Of a stretch of DNA of 12,937 nucleotides, positions 1 through 6,553 are shown piece by piece (the first letter of the stretch is position 1; every line of letters begins with the position of its first letter). The notes beneath the pieces were generated by a model, which was given only the letters and a program-made list of their open reading frames with translations, did not search any database and was not told the DNA's origin. Source of the stretch: UBA1543 sp964596375 (GTDB lineage: Bacteria; Pseudomonadota; Zetaproteobacteria; Mariprofundales; Mariprofundaceae); NCBI GenBank assembly GCA_964596375.1, contig CAZQTO010000064.1:1-12937 (forward strand), given 5' to 3'. The translations under genes were made by a program, and so were the position numbers.

Positions 1-1
1 T

Positions 2-2560
2 AAGGCCGATAACTGCGTCATCATCTGCTCGATTGAAAATGTCGATGCCATGGGTGTGCACACCGGCGACTCGATCACGGTGGCGCCTGCGCAGACCCTG
101 ACCGACAAGGAATACCAGCGCATGCGCGATGCCTCCATCGCCATTCTGCGCGAAATCGGCGTGGAGACCGGCGGTTCCAATGTGCAGTTTGCCGTGAATC
201 CGCAGGACGGGCGGCTGATCGTCATCGAAATGAATCCGCGCGTGTCGCGTTCATCAGCGCTGGCCTCCAAGGCCACCGGCTTCCCGATTGCCAAGATTGC
301 CGCCAAGCTGGCCGTGGGCTACACGCTGGATGAAATCCGCAACGACATTACCGGTGAAACATGGGCCGCATTTGAGCCGACGATTGATTATGTGGTCACC
401 AAGATGCCCCGCTTTGCTTTCGAGAAATTTCCGGGTGCCGATTGCCGCCTGACCACGCAGATGAAATCGGTCGGCGAGGTCATGGCCATCGGGCGCAGCT
501 TTGCAGAATCCCTTGGCAAGGCGATGCGCGGTCTGGAAACAGGCACATCGGGCTTCGATCTGGTACTGCCGGAAAGTGATGATCGCGATGCGCTGCTGCA
601 TGAAAAACTCACTGTGCCGGGCGCTGAGCGCCTGTGGTGGATAGGTGAGGCGCTGCGTCTCGGTGAGGCTGCAGGCTGGGGCGAGCAGCGGGTGATTGAA
701 CTGACCCGGTACGACCCGTGGTTTGTGCGTGAGATTGCTGCTGTGATCGATATGGAGCAGTCCCTGGCCGGACGCACTGTGGATGCCTTGAGCCGCGAGG
801 ATTGGCTTGAAGCCAAACGCGGCGGACTTGCCGACATCCGCTTGGCCCAATTGCTGGGCTGTGCAGAAGATGCTGTGCGCGCAGCCCGGATGGCTGCAGG
901 TGTGGTGCCGGTATTCAAACGCGTGGATACCTGCGCTGCCGAATTCGAGGCGAAAACCCCTTACCTGTATTCGACCTACGAGGACGAATGCGAGGCGAAC
1001 CCAAGCAAGAACAAGAAAATCATGGTGCTGGGTGGCGGGCCGAACCGCATCGGGCAGGGCATCGAATTCGATTACTGCTGCGTGCACGCCTCCTTTGCGC
1101 TGTCCGAAGACGGTATCGAGACCATCATGGTTAACTGCAACCCGGAAACGGTTTCCACCGATTACGATACCTCCGACCGCTTGTATTTCGAGCCGCTGAC
1201 CTTCGAAGATGTGATGGCCATTGTCGAAACCGAGAAGCCGGACGGGGTGATCGTACAGTTCGGCGGGCAGACACCGCTCAAGCTGGCTGAGCCGCTGGAA
1301 AAAGCCGGCGTACCCATTATCGGCACCAGCCCTGATATGATTGATCTGGCCGAGGATCGCGAGCGCTTTCAGCAGCTCTTGCACAAGCTGGGCCTGAAGC
1401 AGCCCGAGAACGGTACGGCGCGCTCGGTCGAGCAGGCCGTGGCTGTGGCCAAGGATATCGGCTTCCCTGTCGTGGTGCGCCCCTCCTATGTGCTGGGTGG
1501 TCGGGCCATGCAGATTGTGCACGACGAGGCCGGTCTGCTGCGCTATATGCGCGAAGCGGTGAATGTGAGTCACGATCACCCGGTCTTGCTTGATCGCTTC
1601 CTGAATCAGGCTATCGAGCTGGATGTGGATGCCTTGTGCGACAACACCCGCGTGGTTGTCGGCGGCATCATGGAGCATATCGAAGAGGCCGGCGTACATT
1701 CCGGCGATTCGGCTTGTTGCCTGCCGCCGCATTCGATCAGTAAAGAGGTGATTGCCGAGGTGACACGGCAAACCGAAGCCCTCGGCCTGGCCCTGCATGT
1801 GAAGGGTCTGATGAATATCCAGTTCGCATTGCAGGGCGACGATCTTTATGTGCTGGAGGTCAATCCGCGTGCCAGCCGTACTGTGCCGTTCGTTTCCAAG
1901 GCAACTGGTGTGCCGCTGGCCAAGATGGCTGCTCGCATCATGGCAGGGGCTACGCTGGATGATCTTGGCATCCACGAGATTGCCCAGCCGACGCGCTATC
2001 GTTCGGTCAAGGAAGCGGTGTTCCCCTTTGTGAAATTCCGTGGTGTGGACCCGCTGCTTTCACCGGAGATGAAGTCCACCGGTGAGGTGATGGGTATTGC
2101 CACCGATTTCGCGGCTGCCTTTGCCAAGGCACAGCTGGGTGCCGGTTGTATTCTGCCGCAAAGTGGACGCGTTTTTGTGTCGGTGCGCGAGGTCGACAAG
2201 TCGGCCGCGATACGCATCAGCCAGATACTGGTCGAAGCAGGTTTCGATGTTCTGGCCACCGCAGGCACGCACCGGGCCTTGTCGGAAGCCAGGGTGAAGA
2301 GCACGTCTGTCGCCAAGGTGACCGACGGTGCCCGGCCGCATATTGTGGATCGCCTGCTATCCGGCGACGTGGCGCTGATTGTCAACACGACCGAAGGTGC
2401 GCAGGCTATTGCTGATTCGAAATCCATTCGCCAGGCGGCCCTGGTGCATGCCATTCCCTATTTCACCACCATCGCTGGCGGATTGGCGGCGGCGGAGGCG
2501 ATTTTACGCCATGCCGATATGACCGAGGTCAAAAGTATTCAGGACTATCACGGAGGATGA
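2..2560 (+). CDS. carB: Carbamoyl-phosphate synthase large chain, C-terminal four-fifths (5' end outside window)
   Basis: The large subunit of carbamoyl-phosphate synthase makes carbamoyl phosphate from bicarbonate, two ATP and ammonia delivered by CarA, feeding pyrimidine and arginine synthesis in the cytoplasm. The reading frame is open from base 2, ahead of the first visible ATG at base 50, and the residues there (ending SIENVDAMGVHTGDS) match the interior of the family, so the gene starts upstream. About 853 of the usual ~1070 residues are visible. They include the end of the first ATP-grasp half with NPRVSRSSALASKATGFP, the oligomerisation region, and a second synthetase half starting near visible residue 338 (MVLGGGPNRIGQGIEFDY, NPETVSTDYDTSDRLYF, RPSYVLGGRAM, NPRASRTVPFVSKATG). 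From about residue 720 there is a C-terminal methylglyoxal-synthase-like regulatory domain. No frameshift is seen. The stop overlaps an ATG at 2557, and greA follows immediately. Confidence 0.98.
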   Translation, partial: KADNCVIICSIENVDAMGVHTGDSITVAPAQTLTDKEYQRMRDASIAILREIGVETGGSNVQFAVNPQDGRLIVIEMNPRVSRSSALASKATGFPIAKIAAKLAVGYTLDEIRNDITGETWAAFEPTIDYVVTKMPRFAFEKFPGADCRLTTQMKSVGEVMAIGRSFAESLGKAMRGLETGTSGFDLVLPESDDRDALLHEKLTVPGAERLWWIGEALRLGEAAGWGEQRVIELTRYDPWFVREIAAVIDMEQSLAGRTVDALSREDWLEAKRGGLADIRLAQLLGCAEDAVRAARMAAGVVPVFKRVDTCAAEFEAKTPYLYSTYEDECEANPSKNKKIMVLGGGPNRIGQGIEFDYCCVHASFALSEDGIETIMVNCNPETVSTDYDTSDRLYFEPLTFEDVMAIVETEKPDGVIVQFGGQTPLKLAEPLEKAGVPIIGTSPDMIDLAEDRERFQQLLHKLGLKQPENGTARSVEQAVAVAKDIGFPVVVRPSYVLGGRAMQIVHDEAGLLRYMREAVNVSHDHPVLLDRFLNQAIELDVDALCDNTRVVVGGIMEHIEEAGVHSGDSACCLPPHSISKEVIAEVTRQTEALGLALHVKGLMNIQFALQGDDLYVLEVNPRASRTVPFVSKATGVPLAKMAARIMAGATLDDLGIHEIAQPTRYRSVKEAVFPFVKFRGVDPLLSPEMKSTGEVMGIATDFAAAFAKAQLGAGCILPQSGRVFVSVREVDKSAAIRISQILVEAGFDVLATAGTHRALSEARVKSTSVAKVTDGARPHIVDRLLSGDVALIVNTTEGAQAIADSKSIRQAALVHAIPYFTTIAGGLAAAEAILRHADMTEVKSIQDYHGG
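2552..2556 (+). promoter_or_regulatory. Shine-Dalgarno that decides the greA start
   Basis: GGAGG directly abuts the ATG at 2557, so that ATG would have no spacer. It lies 6 bases before the ATG at 2563, an ideal distance. It sits inside the last codons of carB, so greA translation can follow carB termination at 2560. Confidence 0.75.
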
Positions 2561-2562
2561 GC

Positions 2563-3036
2563 ATGGAACGAGTACCGATGACCATCAAGGGAGCCGAAGC
2601 CCTGCGTGCTGAACTGAAGCATCTGAAACAGGTGAACCGCCCGCGTATTGTTGAGGCGATTTCCACGGCGCGCGCGCACGGCGATCTCTCCGAGAACGCC
2701 GAGTATCACGCCGCCAAGGAAGAGCAGGGCTTTAACGAAGGGCGTATCAAGGATCTGGAAGACAAGCTGGCCCGGGCGCATGTCATCGACACCGCAGCGA
2801 TTGTCTCCGACCGGATCGTTTTCGGCGCCAGCGTCGAGCTGATCGATCTGGAGTCGGGCGTGGAAGTCACGTACCAGATCGTCGGCGTGAATGAGGCGGA
2901 TATCGAGCAGGGTAAGGTTTCTATCACCTCACCCATTGCCCGTGCCCTGATCGGTAAGGAAGCCGGTGATGTGGCAACTGTGCAGGCTCCGGGTGGGGTG
3001 CGCGAGTATGAAATTCAGGCAGTTGAATATCGCTGA
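2563..3036 (+). CDS. greA: Transcription elongation factor GreA
   Basis: GreA enters the secondary channel of backtracked RNA polymerase and stimulates cleavage of the RNA 3' end so that transcription resumes. The start at 2563 gives 157 residues beginning MERVPMTIKGAEAL, which lines up with the 158-residue E. coli protein (recalled); the ATG at 2557 would add MS and has no ribosome-site spacing. Residues 1-75 form the expected coiled-coil finger. Its tip motif HGDLSENAEYHAAKEEQGF carries the two acidic residues, D41 and E44, that GreA uses to hold the catalytic magnesium. Residues from about 80 form the FKBP-like C-terminal domain, including SPIARALIGKEAGD and a final PGGVREYEIQAVEY. The gene is coupled to carB, an arrangement familiar from other proteobacteria, and its 3' end overlaps the longest version of the next reading frame. 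Confidence 0.97.
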   Translation: MERVPMTIKGAEALRAELKHLKQVNRPRIVEAISTARAHGDLSENAEYHAAKEEQGFNEGRIKDLEDKLARAHVIDTAAIVSDRIVFGASVELIDLESGVEVTYQIVGVNEADIEQGKVSITSPIARALIGKEAGDVATVQAPGGVREYEIQAVEYR

Positions 3037-3538
3037 TTGCCGCGGTTTGAGTGCAGGCTGTCTGAGCGCAGACTGCCTGCGTGCCGGAAGTATCCGGGTG
3101 GCTCTGGCGCTCGTTCTGGCGCTGCTTGTCGTGCCGGGCTATATCGTCGCACCGGTACTGTTTGCCAGTCTCGATACTGCGGCACAGGCGGGGCATCTGG
3201 CCGGCGTCATCTTCCATACCGCCAACCGCGCCATCCTGCTGCTGCTGCTTGCCGTGGCGCTGTTCTGGCGTGGTCGCGACGCAGGGCGCTGGCGCTGGGT
3301 CATGCTGACCGCCCTGTTGCTGCTGTGCGCTATTCAGGAATTTGCCCTTGCGCCGCATATGCAGGCCATGAAAGATGCCATGGGCCCGATTGATGCGCTG
3401 CCCGAAGGTGATCCGCAGCGCGCCGCATTCGGCATGTGGCACGGAATAAGTGCCCTGCTGCATCTTGTTGCTAGCCTGTTGGCTGTGCTGCTGACGGCGC
3501 TGGGCTGGAACGGGCGGAGGGAAGTATGCCAAGATTGA
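3008..3538 (+). CDS. DUF4149-family integral membrane protein
   Basis: This is a small inner-membrane protein of unknown function, recognised by its layout and by the GYIVAPVLFASLD...AGHLAGVIFHTANRA pattern typical of DUF4149. From the ATG at 3008 it has 176 residues. Four hydrophobic segments lie at about 31-52, 75-87, 97-114 and 147-167, with a polar loop at 115-146 containing PHMQAMKD. The start is uncertain. The ATG at 3008 has a G-rich stretch upstream (GTGGGG near 2993) but lies inside greA and adds 30 Cys-rich residues that are not family-like. A GTG at 3098, just before the first membrane segment, would match the usual short N-terminus but has only a weak GGAAG upstream. If the GTG is used, 3037-3097 is non-coding and holds a strong hairpin. 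Its position after greA is common in betaproteobacteria. Its 3' end overlaps the next gene by 13 bases. Confidence 0.85.
   Translation: MKFRQLNIADCRGLSAGCLSADCLRAGSIRVALALVLALLVVPGYIVAPVLFASLDTAAQAGHLAGVIFHTANRAILLLLLAVALFWRGRDAGRWRWVMLTALLLLCAIQEFALAPHMQAMKDAMGPIDALPEGDPQRAAFGMWHGISALLHLVASLLAVLLTALGWNGRREVCQD
3053..3080 (+). repeat. 12-bp imperfect inverted repeat (hairpin) just after greA
   Basis: The arms 3053-3064 (GCAGGCTGTCTG) and 3069-3080 (CAGACTGCCTGC) pair at 11 of 12 positions around the 4-base loop AGCG. The only mismatch is T3059 against T3074, and two further G-U pairs are possible outside. It begins 17 bases after the greA stop. No run of T follows, so it is not a standard intrinsic terminator. 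It lies in the N-terminal codons of the DUF4149 gene if that gene starts at 3008, or in its leader if it starts at 3098. Confidence 0.7.
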
Positions 3539-4611
3539 GGCCGTGGATGGACCGGCAACTGGCCGATACCCAGATGGTGGCACTGCTGGCTTCGCTGGCC
3601 ATGCTCTTCGGCCTGCTCAGCCTGTTTGGTCAGATGCTGGCGCCGCTGCTGGCCGCCATTGCGCTGGCCTATGTGCTTGATGGTGTGGTGGAGTTGTTGT
3701 GCCGCTGCCGCGTGCCGCGTCTGCTTAGTATTTCTCTGGTGGCTCTGGCGGCGGTTCTGTTTCTGCTGTTTTCTCTGCTTACCGTGCTGCCGCTGCTTTC
3801 AGGGCAGGTCGGCAAACTTATTACGCAGGCGCCCACGCTGGTGGAAAGTCTGCGCGAGTGGCTGCATTCGGTGCAGATACAGTATGCCAGCTGGATTGAC
3901 CCCGATTATGTTCAGAAACTGGCCTCCATGGCGGTGGAGAAGATGCAGGACTGGGGCGGAGCGATTTTTTCCTTTTCGCTGGCCTCGATTCCCGGCCTGA
4001 TCACCCTGTTGGTGTATGCCGTGCTGGTACCGGTGCTGGTGTTTTTCCTGCTCAAGGACAAGGGCGCGCTGATGGCTTGGGGGCAGCGTTTTCTGCCGCG
4101 CGAGCGCACTCTGGTGAATCGGGTGTGGGGCGAGGTGGATGTGCAGATCGGCAATTATATCCGCGGCAAGTTTTGGGAGATGGTGATTGTCGGTGTGGTT
4201 ACCTGGCTGGCGCTGCTTTTCTGCGGCCATCAGTATGCCCTGCTGCTGGGAGCGCTGACCGGTCTTTCCGTATGGGTGCCCTTTGTGGGTGCTGCAGTGG
4301 TGACGGTGCCGGTGGTAGCCCTTTCCTTCTTCCAGTGGGGCATGACAGATGCCACGCTGTATGCATTGATTGCCTACTCGGTGGTGCAACTGCTGGATGC
4401 CAATCTGCTGATTCCCTGGATGTTTTCCGAGGTGGTCAACCTGCACCCGATAGCCATTATTGTGGCGATTCTGGTCTTCGGCAGCTTCTGGGGTGTGTTA
4501 GGCGTGTTTATTGCCATTCCGATGGCAGCACTGGTGCGCAGCGTTTTACAGGTCATGATGGACCGGCACGCATTGTCGGCTCCGCTGGCTGAAAAGGCCG
4601 GGGACGATTGA
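3526..4611 (+). CDS. PerM / AI-2E family transporter-like membrane protein
   Basis: This is a polytopic inner-membrane protein of the AI-2E exporter (PerM, formerly UPF0118) family. Members have been linked to autoinducer-2 export or ion antiport, and the substrate cannot be read from sequence. The ATG at 3526 has GGAGG at 3516-3520 with 5-base spacing and gives 361 residues, normal for the family. Hydrophobic segments lie near residues 17-52, 67-92, 150-176 and then almost continuously from 216 to 345. A periplasmic-type amphipathic stretch with LITQAPTLVESLREWL lies at about 98-140. Family hallmarks are PVLVFFLLKDKGAL, the conserved IGNYIRGK, the LTGLSVWVPFVGA loop, and LLIPWMFSEVVNLHPIAIIVAILVFG cut by the usual PxxxF-type turns. 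It overlaps the DUF4149 gene, so the two are probably cotranscribed. A 75-base gap follows. Confidence 0.92.
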   Translation: MPRLRPWMDRQLADTQMVALLASLAMLFGLLSLFGQMLAPLLAAIALAYVLDGVVELLCRCRVPRLLSISLVALAAVLFLLFSLLTVLPLLSGQVGKLITQAPTLVESLREWLHSVQIQYASWIDPDYVQKLASMAVEKMQDWGGAIFSFSLASIPGLITLLVYAVLVPVLVFFLLKDKGALMAWGQRFLPRERTLVNRVWGEVDVQIGNYIRGKFWEMVIVGVVTWLALLFCGHQYALLLGALTGLSVWVPFVGAAVVTVPVVALSFFQWGMTDATLYALIAYSVVQLLDANLLIPWMFSEVVNLHPIAIIVAILVFGSFWGVLGVFIAIPMAALVRSVLQVMMDRHALSAPLAEKAGDD

Positions 4612-4675
4612 CAGGCGGGGGCCGGCGCTTAGTTTTCGTGCGCCTCGCGATATTGATAAACCATAGATAAAAGCT

Positions 4676-4680
4676 GGAGA
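4676..4680 (+). promoter_or_regulatory. Shine-Dalgarno selecting a TTG start
   Basis: GGAGA ends 6 bases before the TTG at 4687. This spacing, and the Lys-rich N-terminus that follows, support TTG as the start. The next in-frame ATG is at codon 27, immediately before the membrane anchor, and would remove most of the conserved cytoplasmic tail. Confidence 0.7.
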
Positions 4681-4686
4681 ACGACA

Positions 4687-5364
4687 TTGAGCAAGAACAA
4701 GAAGCCAAACGAGAACAAGCCGATTGATGTGGCCCATGAAGAGCTGGAGGAGCTGAAGCGGGAAATGCGCTCGGCCCAGCTGACCGCTTGGGCCATCGCC
4801 AATCAGCAGAAAATCATCGCAGGACTGGTTGCGCTGCTTTTGCTGATCGTGGGTATCAGTCTGTGGAAGGAACATCGCGAATCACAGCGCGCCTCGGCCG
4901 CTGCATTGTATTTCCAGGCACTTAATTCGCAGCAGGAAGAAGATCAGCGCTCCATGTTGCAGGCAGTGATCAAGGATTACGATGACACCGTATATGGCGG
5001 GCTTTCCCGTCTGCTCCTGGCCCGTGTGGATGTGGAGCATGCCGAGCAATATCTGCAGGTGCTGATGGGGCGTTCGGATGTGGACGATGGCATCAGAATG
5101 CAGGCACGCCTGGATTTGGCCCAGTTGAAGATTGAAGCCGGCGACAAGGCGGCAGCACTTGCGCTGCTGTCTGAGCGCGGCGGCGCTGATTATGAGCAGG
5201 TACGTCACTATCTGATGGCACAGGCTTCAAGTGATGAGGCCGAGCGCATCGAGCATTTGAAGAAGGCCCTTGATGCTCCGTCGTATGATGATGCTCTGCG
5301 CCAGCGCATTAAGCAGCAGCTTTCCACTTTAGGTAAATCCGCAGCTGTTGCCGGTCAGGGCTGA
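4687..5364 (+). CDS. yfgM: YfgM-like membrane-anchored tetratricopeptide protein
   Basis: YfgM-type proteins sit in the inner membrane with a periplasmic TPR domain; in E. coli YfgM associates with the SecYEG translocon and with the chaperone PpiD (established). Here a TTG start gives 225 residues. A polar cytoplasmic tail covers residues 1-42 and is rich in Lys, Glu and Asn. One hydrophobic anchor lies at 43-60 (IIAGLVALLLLIVGISLW). The rest is helical, with TPR-like pairs such as AALYFQALNSQQ, YGGLSRLLLARVDVE and MQARLDLAQLKIEAGDKAAAL. The placement immediately upstream of bamB and der is the classical one for this family and strengthens the call. The stop is 4 bases before the bamB ATG. 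The 75-base upstream gap (4612-4686) shows no convincing promoter pair, so it may still be read through from perM. Confidence 0.88.
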   Translation: MSKNKKPNENKPIDVAHEELEELKREMRSAQLTAWAIANQQKIIAGLVALLLLIVGISLWKEHRESQRASAAALYFQALNSQQEEDQRSMLQAVIKDYDDTVYGGLSRLLLARVDVEHAEQYLQVLMGRSDVDDGIRMQARLDLAQLKIEAGDKAAALALLSERGGADYEQVRHYLMAQASSDEAERIEHLKKALDAPSYDDALRQRIKQQLSTLGKSAAVAGQG

Positions 5365-5368
5365 GTAT

Positions 5369-6553
5369 ATGCCATTGCACCGTTACCTGTTGTTCTGTTT
5401 CCTGCTGCTAACGCTGGGTGCTTGCTCAGTGCTTGATTGGTATAAGGGCGGGCAGGCTGATGAGCCGGTTGTAGGAGAGCAAGCTGCAGCAGGGCAGCCT
5501 GTGCTTGTGCCGGTTGCTGCCGGGCCTGTTGCGCAGGCGGCGGCCGAATTGCAAATCGTTTGGGGCACGGATGTCGATCATCGCCGTCCCTTATCGCCAT
5601 ATAGCTTTGCCCAGCCGGTTCAGGCCGGTGATCTGATTGTGCTTGCCGGTCAGGACGCCTATGCGCATATCTACAATATGCAGGGCAGTGAACTGCGCCG
5701 TGTCAGCTTGCATGCGGCTGGAGAGTCCGGCGGCCTGGCGATGTCTGCCGATCTTGTGGTGCTCAGCGATGTTCAGGGGGTTCTGTACGGTATCGATCCT
5801 CAGAAGGGCAGTATCCTGTGGCAATGGGAAATGCCTTCCACCATGTTCGGCCACCCGGTTCGGGTCGGTGATGATATGCTGTTACAGACAGCCGATAACA
5901 GTATTTATCGCATCTCCGCCAAGGGCGAAAAAGTTTGGAGCTTTTCCGGCACACGAGCCGGCCTGAGCATGAACTTCGGTCCCTCTCCGCTGCTTGCAGG
6001 CGATACGTGTTATATCGTCATGACCAATGGCGATGCTGTGGCCTTGCGCTCTGATAACGGCGACCTGCTATGGCGTCGGCAGCTCTTGCTCGATAACGAT
6101 GCGGTCGTGCTCAGTGAACTGAAAACGCCGCTGGCCGATCCTGTGTTGATTGGCGATGTGTTGATTGCATCCTTCTATCAGGGTGATCTGATCGGGATTT
6201 CGGCGCGTGATGGACAGCAGCTTTGGCAGCGTGGCATGTCGTTGAAATCCGCCCCAGTGGTACAAGCCGGTCGCTTGTTTGCAGCCAGTGGCGACAGCGT
6301 GCTCGAGCTCGATCCGGTCAACGGCGCGACGCTTTGGAAGCGCAAGCTCAATGCCGGTGAACTCGTCGGCCCCGCTGTTGAGCAGGGCAGGCTCTACGTA
6401 GCCGATGATCGTGGCGCGGTATTTACCCTCAGCCTCGATGGCCGGGTAACAGGCGAAACCCATCTGCCTGGACGGATAGATCATGCCCCGTTGACGGTTT
6501 CCGGAGGAGTCCTGCTGCGCAACAATCTCGGCGGACTCTATCTGATCCACTGA
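5369..6553 (+). CDS. bamB: Outer-membrane protein assembly lipoprotein BamB
   Basis: BamB is a beta-propeller lipoprotein that binds BamA and helps insert beta-barrel proteins in the outer membrane. The ATG at 5369 starts a clear lipoprotein signal: a short basic/His start, a hydrophobic core, and a lipobox LGAC with the lipidated cysteine at residue 19. Serine at +2 predicts outer-membrane sorting. A flexible Ala/Gly/Pro-rich linker (about residues 30-60) precedes the propeller. PQQ-like blade repeats include LYGIDPQKGSILWQWEM, AVALRSDNGDLLWRR, LIGISARDGQQLWQRG and VLELDPVNGATLWKRKL, the last strand being GGLYLIH. The length of 394 residues is normal. The frame stays open back to a TTG at 5348, but that would overlap yfgM and put polar residues before the signal peptide. 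The gene shares one base of its stop with the der start. Confidence 0.95.
   Translation: MPLHRYLLFCFLLLTLGACSVLDWYKGGQADEPVVGEQAAAGQPVLVPVAAGPVAQAAAELQIVWGTDVDHRRPLSPYSFAQPVQAGDLIVLAGQDAYAHIYNMQGSELRRVSLHAAGESGGLAMSADLVVLSDVQGVLYGIDPQKGSILWQWEMPSTMFGHPVRVGDDMLLQTADNSIYRISAKGEKVWSFSGTRAGLSMNFGPSPLLAGDTCYIVMTNGDAVALRSDNGDLLWRRQLLLDNDAVVLSELKTPLADPVLIGDVLIASFYQGDLIGISARDGQQLWQRGMSLKSAPVVQAGRLFAASGDSVLELDPVNGATLWKRKLNAGELVGPAVEQGRLYVADDRGAVFTLSLDGRVTGETHLPGRIDHAPLTVSGGVLLRNNLGGLYLIH

Noticed and set aside
254..1975. A 573-codon open frame on the minus strand
   Set aside because: It lies entirely antisense to carB, has no recognisable domain and a His/Gln-rich composition typical of the reverse of GC-rich codons. 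The plus-strand frame is an unmistakable CarB.
2966..3007. Extra N-terminal codons of the DUF4149 frame back to an ATG at 2966
   Set aside because: They lie deep inside greA, encode unlikely residues for this family, and later starts at 3008 or 3098 are more plausible.
3055..3066. Similarity of the hairpin arm to Neisseriaceae DNA uptake sequences
   Set aside because: Only about 10 of 12 bases agree with one variant, there is no other clear copy in the window, and uptake sequences should be frequent. Kept only as a remark.
4608..4613. Perfect TTGACA -35 box at the perM stop codon
   Set aside because: At 16-18 bases downstream there is no sequence close to TATAAT (best AGTTTT or TAGTTT), and the hexamer overlaps a stop codon, so chance is likely.
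4624..4644. GGCGC/GCGCC inverted repeat in the perM-yfgM gap
   Set aside because: It has only five pairs around an 11-base loop and no T-run after the stem. It is too weak to call a terminator.
5166..5178. A 13-base sequence GCTGTCTGAGCGC shared with the hairpin at 3057-3069
   Set aside because: Given the window length and similar codon use, one or a few shared 13-mers are expected by chance, and this copy is plain coding sequence in yfgM without the inverted partner.
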